Positions 1 through 7,509 of a DNA stretch of 11,726 nt are shown here, in pieces (within the stretch, counting starts at the first letter, position 1; every line of letters starts with the position of its first letter). Under the pieces are notes generated by a model. It did no database searches and was not told the DNA's origin. It was given only the letters and a program-made list of their open reading frames with translations. A program made the position numbers and the translations under genes. The DNA lies in contig LFTP01000243.1 in NCBI GenBank assembly GCA_001513395.1, positions 1 through 11,726 of the forward strand. The letters run 5' to 3'. The DNA is from Clostridia bacterium DTU080 (GTDB taxonomy: Bacteria > Bacillota > Limnochordia > DTU080).

Positions 1-1
1 G

Positions 2-133
2 CTGTACACTGACTTCCGCGGTCCTGTCGGAGATATCCTGACCGAGGCGGTTCAGGGCAGACTGCCTGTACCCACTGCTTTGGAGCAGGCCGAAAGAACC
101 TTGAAGCAGATCGTATCAGAAGCGAAAAACTAG
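2..133 (+). CDS. C-terminal end of a probable ABC sugar-binding protein (partial, 5' end outside window)
   Basis: The frame is open from the left edge and ends at TAG 131-133, giving 43 residues. The visible tail (TDFRGPVGDILTEAV, then QGRLPVPTALEQAERTLKQI) has the look of the last helices of a family-1 extracellular solute-binding protein: an acidic/glycine turn, a helix containing the 'EAVQGR' step, then a final amphipathic helix ending in Lys/Asn. In such proteins this helix packs on the C-terminal lobe outside the cytoplasm and the protein delivers oligosaccharide to an ABC permease. No permease gene follows; the next gene is a secreted lyase candidate on the same strand after a hairpin and a long leader. 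The assignment rests on a short tail only, so another helical protein end is possible. Confidence 0.5.
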   Translation: MYTDFRGPVGDILTEAVQGRLPVPTALEQAERTLKQIVSEAKN

Positions 134-171
134 GATTGGACTTGACGGGGCGCGTTAAGCGAAGTGAAGTG

Positions 172-211
172 ATCGACCTTCGCTGGCCACTTGCAGCCGG
201 CGAAGGTCGAT
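172..211 (+). terminator. Strong hairpin after the partial binding-protein gene, probable terminator
   Basis: Arms 172-187 (ATCGACCTTCGCTGGC) and 196-211 (GCCGGCGAAGGTCGAT) pair over 16 bp with one T-G wobble and an 8-nt loop (CACTTGCA). It starts 38 bp after the TAG stop. The following bases (TATGTGTT) are only weakly T-rich, so it may be an imperfect intrinsic terminator or a 3'-end RNA-stabilising stem. The long, nearly perfect stem makes it very unlikely to be chance. Confidence 0.6.
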
Positions 212-582
212 TATGTGTTACGCTGCGGCTGACTCCGGCGCTTTTGAGTGTTTTGGATCGCGCGTTCTTGGGAGATCCCGAGGTATCTAGCCGGTCTAGG
301 TTTTGCAAAGGCAACGGGCTTCGACGCTTGGAAACCGGTTGTCGAGACCGCTGCCACAGAAGGGACGTACAGGTCATATTGGCGAAAGGGGGGACAGGAA
401 CTCAGCACACTTGTGCATTCGGTCAGACAACGCATACCGACGTAGATGGAGACGCCGATCATCCGGGCATCTGACTGTTTTGCTGGCTTGGATTGCTTCT
501 AACGGGCCGGAAGAGCCCGCGGCGAGGCGGGAAGGAAATGAAATCTATTACTGGAACTCACTTAGTGTCAGATAACTACAAC
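212..582 (+). other. Gene-free leader upstream of the heparinase-like gene
   Basis: No reading frame here has a convincing ribosome binding site or protein-like sequence, so I call no gene. It holds several short symmetric elements: a 6-bp stem CTTGGG/CCCGAG with tetraloop AGAT (267-282), CTAG repeated on both sides of CCGGT (287-299), the palindrome TTTGCAAA (302-309 region), the palindrome AACCGGTT (333-340), and two overlapping GC hairpins (503-531). AACCGGTT resembles the core of LacI-family operators, which commonly control sugar-use genes, but one 8-bp palindrome is weak evidence. I could not find a convincing -35/-10 pair. The likely role is promoter plus regulatory leader for the gene at 596. 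Confidence 0.4.
503..531 (+). promoter_or_regulatory. Two mutually exclusive short hairpins in the leader
   Basis: CGGGC (503-507) can pair with GCCCG (515-519), loop CGGAAGA. CCCGC (516-520) can instead pair with GCGGG (527-531), loop GGCGAG. They share bases 516-519, so only one can form at a time. The element lies about 65 nt before the GTG start of the lyase gene and does not cover its ribosome binding site. Alternative pairing is a hallmark of attenuators, but there is no T-run after either stem, so function is speculative. Confidence 0.2.
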
Positions 583-589
583 GGGAGGG
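583..589 (+). promoter_or_regulatory. Ribosome binding site setting a GTG start
   Basis: GGGAGGG lies 6 nt before GTG 596. It decides the start of the heparinase-like gene at a non-ATG codon and places a normal signal peptide (basic start, then a hydrophobic run) at the N-terminus. Confidence 0.75.
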
Positions 590-595
590 ACACAA

Positions 596-3500
596 GTGAA
601 GAGTTCGCATCTGACTCACAAGAGTGCTATTGCCACCCTGGTCGCTCTGTTCATGGTGCTGATGCTAAGCGGGGATGGTGCAGGTGCAGATGATATGTAT
701 ACACCGGTCAATCTGATACGCAACTTCGATTTCTCCTCATACGGTGTTGATGAACAGGGTATACCCTTGCACTGGGTGATTTTTTCCATCGGTCCCGCGG
801 CCCACGTTGAAATCAGCGATGAAATGGCCACTGTCGGCTCTCACTCACTGAAGATGATCGACACGGACCCGCAGAAATCCGTGGGGCTGCGTTCCCATCG
901 GGTCGAGGCCAAGCCGGGCAGGCGGTACGTCGCTGAAGTCGATGTCTACGGTATCGATGGCAGCGCTGGGCTCTACATCGACTTTCTCGATGCCAACGGC
1001 AGGCGGGTACAAGAGAAGATCAGCAATACGACAGCCAGAAACCGTTGGGAAACACTGAGAAGTGAAGCCACAGCACCTGAAGGTACGGCTTATGTCACCC
1101 TGATTCTTTATTCTTCTATCACCAATGTGGGGACTTTTTACTGCGACAATGTCCGCCTGTATGATGTCACCGAGCAACCGTTGAAGATCACGGAGAGACA
1201 ACCCACGGCCAGACAATTGGGCTATTTGCCTGAAGACGGAAGTCGAGTCAGCGTTAATCCGCCGCCTTTGATCTGGTTGCCGGAGGCGCAGGCAGTCAGC
1301 TATGTAGTGGAGTATGGGCCGGATCCGGAGTTTTCGGCTTCGAGTTTCACCCGCATTGAGAACGTCGGATTACCCCTATATGTCCCGGCTCATACATTTG
1401 AGCCCGGAACGTGGTACTGGCGGTACTGGGGCGTGAGCGCCAACGGGGAGGTATTCGGTCCCAGCCAAGTGCGTTCTTTTGTCGTAGATCCCGGTTTGCC
1501 TGAGATACCGCTGCCTCCGGCGGAGGAATGGATGGCGAGAATCCCTCGCACTCACCCGCGCATGTTCATCCGTCCGGAACAGGTGCAGGCCGTGCGTGAC
1601 AGCGTCAACTTGCGCATGCTGCCCAGCATATTCACCAAAGGACGATTGGCCGCTTTAACCGGCGTCGAATTGCCTAAAGAGCCGCGAAGTGCCTACGAAA
1701 CCGGAAGCCTGGACATCGATGTTTGGCGCAGTGAACTGAATGCCATCGTTCCCTCCTTTGAGATCCTTGAGGAACTGGCCTTTTTGTATCTGCTGACCGA
1801 GGACGAGGCCTACGGTCGCGAGGGTAAGAAGCTGCTTTTGCATCTGGCGGCCATGGATCCCAAGGGCTCCACGTCCTACAGCGGAGCTCCGGAGATCGCC
1901 ATGCGCATGATCTATTTCATCCCCCGGGCTTACAGTTGGCTCTATGACACCATGACCGAGGCCGAACGGGACATCGTCCGGACCAGCGCCAGGGCACGGG
2001 GTGAGGAAGCCTACCGCATGCTGAAGAATCTGCCGTTTGAAACCGTGCCTTATTCGAGCCACCCGGGACGCATGCTCGGCTTTTTGGGCCAACTCTCCAT
2101 TGCCTTTTTCGATGAGATACCGGAAGCGAGACACTGGTTGGAATACGTAGTGATTCTCGTGGCCGGTGTGTATCCGGCGTGGGGAGGCGAAGACGGCGGA
2201 TACTCTGAGGGGCACAGTTACTGGTCGTCTTATTTGACCTGGATGTTTGACTTCCTTGATGCTATCAATGTGGCCGCAGGACTTGATTTCTACAAGAAGC
2301 CGTTCTTCCAGCAGACGGGCTATTTTGCCATCTATGGCTTGTCCGTCGGTACGGGACAGCCCTTCTCTGACGGGATTAACGGACGAACCGGCGCCGGAAC
2401 CCAGCTGGTCATGACTCAATTGGCCCGCAAAACCCAAAATCCCCATTTCCGCTGGTACGTCGATCGCATCGGCGGCGTGGGCTGGCGTTCGAAATTCCAT
2501 ATGATTTTACCACAGGATCCGATACCCGATGCCGAGGTGCCCTCAGAGTTGCCCAACGCCCGTTGGTTCCGGGATATCGATTGGGTTGCCTTGCATAGGA
2601 ACCTGATTACCCCGGAGACGAACATCCAGTTCACCATGAAAAGCAGCCGCTACGGATCCTCCAGTCACGGCTATGCCGATCAAAACGCCTTCGTTATATA
2701 CGCGGCTGGGGATGGACTGGCGGTCTCTTCCGGTTACTATCCCTATTACGGAAGTCCTCACCATTCGCAGTGGACGAATCAGACGTTGTCCAAAAACAGC
2801 CTGTTGATCGACGGCCAAGGGCAGATTCCCAACAGCATGGACGCTTCCGGCAAGATCCTGGGTCTGTTCCATAGCAACTCTTACGATTACACGGCAGGAG
2901 AGGCCGCCAGGGCCTATCCTCATCCGTACCTTAAGCGGTTCACCAGGCATGTCATATACCTTCGTCCCAATCTGTTCCTGCTCATAGATGATGTCCGAGC
3001 TGACAAACCCGTTGACATTGACTGGTTAATGCACAGTCGCTTCGCCATTGCCTGGGATGGTGCCAAACAGCAGGCGCGCGTCGATGGCAACAAGGCATCT
3101 CTTGATGTACACCTGCTTTATCCTGGCGATTTCCAAGCCGAAGTGACCGATGGCTTCAATCCGCCGCCGGAGACAACCAGCTGGCAAAATGAGTGGCATC
3201 TCAAAGCGTCGGTGGGTACGAAAGACGACAGTCCAATCATCGTCTCTTTGCTGGTGCCTCAGGTGACGGCTGATTCCGATCCGCACGTAGTGGACGCCAA
3301 AGCCACAGTGGACGGCGATGAGATTAACGTCCTAATCACCTACGCCTCCGATGGCGGATCGCTGATCACGGAAGAAGTCGCGGTCCGCTTGCCCGACGGG
3401 AAGAGTCAAGCAGGTGTAGCGACCGTATTGGCCACAGCTCGCGATGAACGACAAAAGACACAGCGCGCCTTGGCCAGCATGGCCGAAGGGATTGACGTGG

Positions 3501-3757
3501 ATGACACGCAGCAGGCCATTCGCGGCCTGACTGCCGGATGGTCAGCAACCGCGCAATGGTTCGAAGACGAGAGCTTCATTGCCGTCGAGCTGGGCCGAGT
3601 CGGCGCTCACGATCAGGGTGTGCGCCACGAACCCGGTCAGGGTGTGCGCTTTGAGCTGGTCACGCAGTTTGAACCGCGGAAGATCACGGTCAATGGCTTT
3701 GAAATAGAGGATTGGTCCTATGACGCAAGCCGCGGGATGGTGAGCGTCAAGTACTAA
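596..3757 (+). CDS. Secreted heparinase II/III-family polysaccharide lyase candidate, multidomain
   Basis: A 1053-aa exported protein; GTG start backed by GGGAGGG at 6 nt. Residues 1-31 form a signal peptide (hydrophobic 11-25, cleavage near AGA-DD). Residues about 36-191 look like a carbohydrate-binding jelly roll ending in CDNVRLYDV. Residues about 197-297 look like a fibronectin-III-type domain (WYWRYWGV, then GPSQVRSFVVD). Residues about 305-640 form an alpha-helical toroid of the DUF4962/heparinase type. From about 675 a beta-sandwich of the heparinase II/III type follows. Candidate catalytic residues by analogy with heparinase II are His489 (SSHPGRM), Tyr536 (GGYSEGHSYW) and His691 (SSSHGYADQNAF); His722/His723 (SPHHSQW) may help bind zinc. 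The family cleaves uronic-acid glycans (heparin/heparan-like, alginate-like) by beta-elimination. The exact substrate is unknown. The tail after about residue 890 is extra. The gene converges on the GH31 operon and is followed by a shared terminator. Confidence 0.8.
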   Translation: MKSSHLTHKSAIATLVALFMVLMLSGDGAGADDMYTPVNLIRNFDFSSYGVDEQGIPLHWVIFSIGPAAHVEISDEMATVGSHSLKMIDTDPQKSVGLRSHRVEAKPGRRYVAEVDVYGIDGSAGLYIDFLDANGRRVQEKISNTTARNRWETLRSEATAPEGTAYVTLILYSSITNVGTFYCDNVRLYDVTEQPLKITERQPTARQLGYLPEDGSRVSVNPPPLIWLPEAQAVSYVVEYGPDPEFSASSFTRIENVGLPLYVPAHTFEPGTWYWRYWGVSANGEVFGPSQVRSFVVDPGLPEIPLPPAEEWMARIPRTHPRMFIRPEQVQAVRDSVNLRMLPSIFTKGRLAALTGVELPKEPRSAYETGSLDIDVWRSELNAIVPSFEILEELAFLYLLTEDEAYGREGKKLLLHLAAMDPKGSTSYSGAPEIAMRMIYFIPRAYSWLYDTMTEAERDIVRTSARARGEEAYRMLKNLPFETVPYSSHPGRMLGFLGQLSIAFFDEIPEARHWLEYVVILVAGVYPAWGGEDGGYSEGHSYWSSYLTWMFDFLDAINVAAGLDFYKKPFFQQTGYFAIYGLSVGTGQPFSDGINGRTGAGTQLVMTQLARKTQNPHFRWYVDRIGGVGWRSKFHMILPQDPIPDAEVPSELPNARWFRDIDWVALHRNLITPETNIQFTMKSSRYGSSSHGYADQNAFVIYAAGDGLAVSSGYYPYYGSPHHSQWTNQTLSKNSLLIDGQGQIPNSMDASGKILGLFHSNSYDYTAGEAARAYPHPYLKRFTRHVIYLRPNLFLLIDDVRADKPVDIDWLMHSRFAIAWDGAKQQARVDGNKASLDVHLLYPGDFQAEVTDGFNPPPETTSWQNEWHLKASVGTKDDSPIIVSLLVPQVTADSDPHVVDAKATVDGDEINVLITYASDGGSLITEEVAVRLPDGKSQAGVATVLATARDERQKTQRALASMAEGIDVDDTQQAIRGLTAGWSATAQWFEDESFIAVELGRVGAHDQGVRHEPGQGVRFELVTQFEPRKITVNGFEIEDWSYDASRGMVSVKY
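3613..3649 (+). repeat. Imperfect 24-bp tandem duplication inside the lyase gene
   Basis: TCAGGGTGTGCGC occurs at 3613-3625 and again at 3637-3649, a 24-bp period that keeps frame and gives QGVR twice (QGVRHEPGQGVRFE, residues about 1007-1020). It probably arose by replication slippage in a surface loop of the C-terminal domain. Confidence 0.6.
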
Positions 3758-3781
3758 TGACCCGGAGTTGAACAAAAGGGT

Positions 3782-3825
3782 AAAAAAAAGCAGGGAACGC
3801 GCTGTCTAAAGCAGCGCGTTCCCTG
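3782..3825 (-). terminator. Intrinsic terminator of the GH31 operon, possibly bidirectional
   Basis: Arms 3791-3804 (CAGGGAACGCGCTG) and 3812-3825 (CAGCGCGTTCCCTG) pair perfectly over 14 bp around a 7-nt loop. Read on the minus strand the stem is followed by eight T (A-run 3782-3789), the classic form for the leftward GH31 transcript. Read rightward, the stem is followed only by TTACATGG, so it should stop the rightward lyase transcript less well, though the stem alone may help. It lies in the 104-bp gap between two convergent stop codons (3757 and 3862). Confidence 0.9.
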
Positions 3826-3861
3826 TTACATGGTTAGACGCGGCAGACCTTGCTCGGCGCG

Positions 3862-6147
3862 TCACCAACTGATGTGACACTCACAGCCTTCGCTGCCCAC
3901 AGGACCCAGATCCACATGCAACAGGCCTTCGTCATAGACCCACTCAACTTGGCCGACGGAGGCACTCACGACTGCCGGCTGTTTGCGGGCGCGGACTTTT
4001 AGAGTAAACAAGACATGCTCCGACATGCCGTCATAGGAACCCTGGCGTCTGCCGATGCCGACCGTCAGGGCATCACCGTCCTGGTTCATCGACAGCTGTC
4101 TCGTCGCGTAACGACCCCGCTCATAGTCGAGACTGACTCCGTCGTCTTCATAGAGCGTAAAATGACCGTTCGCTCCCGGGAAGATCTCCAGAGTGATCTC
4201 GGTTTCGGTCCCTGTGTCGACATAAAGTCGGGGAGGTGCGCTCGGTATAATCGCTCCGGCTTTGACAAACAAGGGGCCGCCGCGATCAGACGGCGGCGTA
4301 TAGGATATCTCACCGGACTCTTCAATCGATGCTCCCGTCCAGTAGTCGTACCAAGTCTGTTTGGTCGGCAGATAGAGTTTTTCGCAGAAGGCTCCTACTA
4401 AAAGCGCCGGACCGAACATCCACTGGCGCAAATACTCATGGGATTCCCGCTCATCGGGATAGGTTAAGGGCATGGGCCTTATTATTGGCATTCCGGTTAA
4501 GTAGGCTTCGTAGGCGCAACTGTAGATGTAGGGCAGGAGACGGTAGCGTAGCTCCGCGTAATCCTTAAACACCGGCTTTAGCACATCGCCCAAAAGCCAA
4601 GGATGTCGCCAGTAGTTCCAGCTGTTGACTTGTGCCCAGGGTAGAAGAAAACCGTAATGGATGCCCTCTTTGCTGGTCACCTGCATGTCGCAGGTGACGA
4701 GATGATGGCCGCTCATGGCCAGATTAAGGCAGGCCAAGACGGTGCCCGGGCCGCCGCCCGTGTCTCCCGTCCAAGTTCCCGTATAGCGCTGCAGTCCGGC
4801 CCAGCCGGCAGGGGTGAAGCAGCAAGCTCGTCGGTTCGTATACTCCCTGAAGCCCTCGTGCATTTGCTGTGAGTACAGCAGGGGATAGAGATTGTGCATC
4901 TCGGCATCCGTCATACCGTTGGCCCACAGGCGATCCGGGTGATCCAGAACTTGGTAGGCACCGTCTTGTTTGAACAGGTCCACGCCTTGGTCAATGAATC
5001 TCTTGTGGTGCTCAAACCACGGCTCATCTTTGCGCGTCAGACGATCAAGATAGCGGGGCATGCGCAGGTTCTCATCGGGCTCCAGGCAGAAGATTTCGTT
5101 CGAGTCGTCCACTGGCTGCTCAAGATCATGCTTGCCGGCCGCTTGTCGTTCCGCTTCGATCGACAGATCGTAGTCGTTGCATTCCCACAGCCCAAGCTTA
5201 AAGCCCATTCTTTTTATCACTGACGGAAAGTTGTCGGGCCCCGTTCGGTTATACGATGGGATGGGGAAGCGCTCGGAATGCCAGTCTTTGTTCACCGAGG
5301 CATCGTAGTGAACCTGCATCCAGCCTGGCTCCAACATGATGACATCGCAGGGAATGCCTTCTCGGCGAAAAGTATAGGCATCCGTCATCACTTCGTGGTC
5401 ATTGGCCTGGGTGCGACAGATAAACCACAACCCGAACGACCACTTCGGCGGAAGTGTGGGGCGGCCCGTCAGGCGGGTGTAATGATCGATGATGACCGCC
5501 GGCTCAGGACCGTAGAAGAAGTAGAAATCAGCACTTGCGCCGGCGAGCTTAAAGCTCAGGCGATCGGGTGATGTGTCGGCGACATCAAAGGCCAGGTCTC
5601 TGGTGGTGTTGACGAGGATGCCGTATCCGCGACTGCTGATGAAAAAGGGAATCGGGATATAGCGGCTGACATTGGTTATCCACATGCGGGGGCTCGTGCC
5701 GCGGTGCTCCAGCCGCTCTCGATTCTGATCGCCAAAGCCATAGAAGCGCTCATCCGGCTCAATGTCAAAGCGAGCTACATAGCCTTCAGCGCTGACGGTC
5801 AGGCCATCGGGTGCGCTCTCTTTGAGCAGACATTTTCCTGCAGGGTCAAGAAACTGCAGCCTGCCCGAAGGCTTCTCTATACGCACTTGCGGCAGGGCGG
5901 TAGTTAGGCAAAGGGCATCCTCATCCTCGATGAGCTCCAGACGTCTGTCACCGTATGCGTCTTCGTCCTTGACAAATCCGTATCTGTTGAGCGGTGACTG
6001 CTTCCATTTTCCTTCGTGGCAGGCGCGCACACGGATGATATGCGGCGAGATGACATCGAATCGGACATAGACGCCGGGTTTTAGGACCAGACTGCAACTG
6101 GACTCAGAGTGTTCAAGCACCGACGCGTTCTTAGAAGTCGGATTCAC
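3862..6147 (-). CDS. GH31 family alpha-glycosidase (alpha-glucosidase/alpha-xylosidase type), cytoplasmic
   Basis: A 761-aa protein without signal peptide. The N-terminal beta-sandwich covers about 20-225 with the family's FYGFGDQ turn (135-141). The TIM barrel starts near 232 (LPPKWSFGLWF). The expected nucleophile is Asp395 in DLFKQDGAYQV and the acid/base Asp462 in GTWTGDTGGG. C-terminal beta-domains cover about 575-761, including GGPLFVKAGAIIP and FTLYEDDG (663-670), both typical of GH31. The family hydrolyses alpha-linked glucose, xylose or related sugars from non-reducing ends. Around 480-520, where most members have an FWSxDIGGF-like stretch and an RW-containing stretch, this protein reads TCDMQVTSKEGIHYGF and LPWAQVNSWNYWRHPW, so its specificity may differ. 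The start is GTG: an in-frame TGA lies four codons upstream, and AGGGAG (6161-6166) is a rather distant 13 nt away. It follows the binding-protein gene by 39 bp, so the two are probably co-transcribed and the imported sugar is probably its substrate. Confidence 0.88.
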   Translation of the reverse strand: MNPTSKNASVLEHSESSCSLVLKPGVYVRFDVISPHIIRVRACHEGKWKQSPLNRYGFVKDEDAYGDRRLELIEDEDALCLTTALPQVRIEKPSGRLQFLDPAGKCLLKESAPDGLTVSAEGYVARFDIEPDERFYGFGDQNRERLEHRGTSPRMWITNVSRYIPIPFFISSRGYGILVNTTRDLAFDVADTSPDRLSFKLAGASADFYFFYGPEPAVIIDHYTRLTGRPTLPPKWSFGLWFICRTQANDHEVMTDAYTFRREGIPCDVIMLEPGWMQVHYDASVNKDWHSERFPIPSYNRTGPDNFPSVIKRMGFKLGLWECNDYDLSIEAERQAAGKHDLEQPVDDSNEIFCLEPDENLRMPRYLDRLTRKDEPWFEHHKRFIDQGVDLFKQDGAYQVLDHPDRLWANGMTDAEMHNLYPLLYSQQMHEGFREYTNRRACCFTPAGWAGLQRYTGTWTGDTGGGPGTVLACLNLAMSGHHLVTCDMQVTSKEGIHYGFLLPWAQVNSWNYWRHPWLLGDVLKPVFKDYAELRYRLLPYIYSCAYEAYLTGMPIIRPMPLTYPDERESHEYLRQWMFGPALLVGAFCEKLYLPTKQTWYDYWTGASIEESGEISYTPPSDRGGPLFVKAGAIIPSAPPRLYVDTGTETEITLEIFPGANGHFTLYEDDGVSLDYERGRYATRQLSMNQDGDALTVGIGRRQGSYDGMSEHVLFTLKVRARKQPAVVSASVGQVEWVYDEGLLHVDLGPVGSEGCECHISW

Positions 6148-6186
6148 GGTGTGGTTTCAGCTCCCTCGTCTTGTGAATGCCGTTTA

Positions 6187-7494
6187 TCAGTTGGCTATTG
6201 ACTGCAAGATGGCGTCTATCTGACGCGCCGCATCGTCCGTCGCGGCTTGGACACTGGTTTGGCCCTCCATGATGGCTCGCAGAGCGGGGAACAAAATGTC
6301 ATAGATGCGCCGCTGCTCAGGGGGTACGGGTTGAGGAACGAGCCTATCGAGCTGCTCCTGCAGCGGAGTAAGCCCGTACTGAAACCTAGGTGCGTGGCTG
6401 TTCAAAAGAGTCATCGACGGCCGGTAGTTGGGTATCTTGCCTTGCTTGGCGATCATGAAACGAATCCCGGGTCCGGCCATGTACTTGATCAGTCTGTACG
6501 CTTCATCGGGGTGTTTGGTGGCCGTGGCAACCGCCCAAGGCTCCACACGGAAGGTCGTCACATCAGCCCCCGGCCCCCGCGGAAACGGAACATAGCCTCT
6601 CACTATGTTGCCGGCGCTTCCGCCGGGTGCGGGCGGCAAGTTCCAGTTGAACCAAAGCCCCCATTCTCCGGCTTGTTCCAAGGTGCCGTAGCGGCCGTTG
6701 GCCACGAAGCTGCCTTCCGTGAAACGCTCTTGGAGCCAGGTCAGAGCTTGTTGGGCCGCAGGCTGATTGAATTGAGCGGTTTTGTAATCATGGTCGAACC
6801 ATTGGCCGCCGAAGATCTGTACCCAGGCTCCGACAAACGCCGCATCCGGAACAATCATGATCATACCCAGTGCCTCCTGAGGATTGCCCTGCTCGTCACG
6901 TCGGGCCACGCGCCGTGCCGTGTTTTCCAGGGCGCGGTAGTCCCAAGCCCCTTTGACATAGAGGCTGCTCGGTGACTCAAGCCCCAGTTTAGCCATCATG
7001 TCTTCGTTCGTGTGGAGATAGTTGACGATGACCACATCGGCCAGAGCGTAGACGCGATCGCCCAAACCCAAGCGAGGGACGAAAAACTGTTTGAAGTATG
7101 CACCGTCCTTGGCCACGTAGGGAGAGATATCCAACGCCAAGCCTGATTTATAGATATCGGTTTGCTGGGTTGACCAGATGCGAAAGACATCGGGCATCTG
7201 TCCGGCGGCGCTTCGGACCATGACCGCTTCCCAGTATGCTTTGTCGCAACACGGCAATCGCAAGAGCTCGACATCGATGTGCGGATTTAGCTCCTCGAAT
7301 TCGGCAATGCCTTCTTCGTGCAGATCCCAGAATTCCGGGGAGCCCCATGTACTCATGGTCAGCTTGATCGTCTCTTCGGCACCTATCGTCCACGACGTCG
7401 CACACAGCGTCAGGATGACGGTAAGGGCTAAGCCCAGCATCTGAGCCTCGCTTTTTCTTCCCGGTTTGGGTTTTGATACCGGAGGTGGGCGCAT
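6187..7494 (-). CDS. Family-1 extracellular sugar-binding protein of an ABC importer
   Basis: A 435-aa exported protein. After a long basic N-region (residues 1-18) comes a hydrophobic segment (19-37) and a likely signal peptidase I site near TIGA-EET (39/40); there is no lipobox at Cys31. The mature part opens with the family-1 pattern IKLTMSTWGSPEFW, then FEELNPHIDVELLRL, AAGQMPDVFRIWS and later FRVEPWAVATATKHPDEAY with YRLIKYMAGP, which are hallmarks of maltose/oligosaccharide-type binding proteins. It should bind oligosaccharide outside the membrane and hand it to a permease. The start ATG 7494 has a near-perfect Shine-Dalgarno (AGGAGGT) at about 8-9 nt; a second ATG at residue 19 would give a shorter signal peptide. 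It is the first gene of a leftward operon with the GH31 enzyme; no permease accompanies it. Confidence 0.88.
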   Translation of the reverse strand: MRPPPVSKPKPGRKSEAQMLGLALTVILTLCATSWTIGAEETIKLTMSTWGSPEFWDLHEEGIAEFEELNPHIDVELLRLPCCDKAYWEAVMVRSAAGQMPDVFRIWSTQQTDIYKSGLALDISPYVAKDGAYFKQFFVPRLGLGDRVYALADVVIVNYLHTNEDMMAKLGLESPSSLYVKGAWDYRALENTARRVARRDEQGNPQEALGMIMIVPDAAFVGAWVQIFGGQWFDHDYKTAQFNQPAAQQALTWLQERFTEGSFVANGRYGTLEQAGEWGLWFNWNLPPAPGGSAGNIVRGYVPFPRGPGADVTTFRVEPWAVATATKHPDEAYRLIKYMAGPGIRFMIAKQGKIPNYRPSMTLLNSHAPRFQYGLTPLQEQLDRLVPQPVPPEQRRIYDILFPALRAIMEGQTSVQAATDDAARQIDAILQSIAN

Positions 7495-7501
7495 CGAATT
7501 C

Positions 7502-7509
7502 TACCTCCT
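7502..7509 (-). promoter_or_regulatory. Strong ribosome binding site of the binding-protein gene
   Basis: On the minus strand this reads AGGAGGTA, an almost full complement to the 16S rRNA 3' end, 7 nt before ATG 7494. It supports this start over the internal ATG at residue 19. Confidence 0.8.

Noticed and set aside
141..169. TTGACG at 141 as a -35 box of a promoter
   Set aside because: No acceptable -10 lies 16-18 bp downstream, and the following hairpin would stop such a transcript.
136..575. Several overlapping short frames (65-112 codons) in the leader
   Set aside because: None has a ribosome binding site at a good distance or a protein-like pattern. The frame at 248-445 reads slightly protein-like, so a decayed gene cannot be fully excluded, but I cannot support it.
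212..582. Known riboswitch (cobalamin, c-di-GMP, TPP) in the leader
   Set aside because: GCTGCCACAG at about 350 faintly recalls a B12 element, but the other conserved boxes are absent, and no other class could be matched by eye.
1655..2500. A 281-codon minus-strand frame inside the lyase gene
   Set aside because: Same register effect; no protein family features and it lies in the conserved toroid region of the lyase.
6247..6975. A 242-codon plus-strand frame opposite the minus-strand binding-protein gene
   Set aside because: Register shadow; the minus strand carries the family motifs and strong ribosome binding site.
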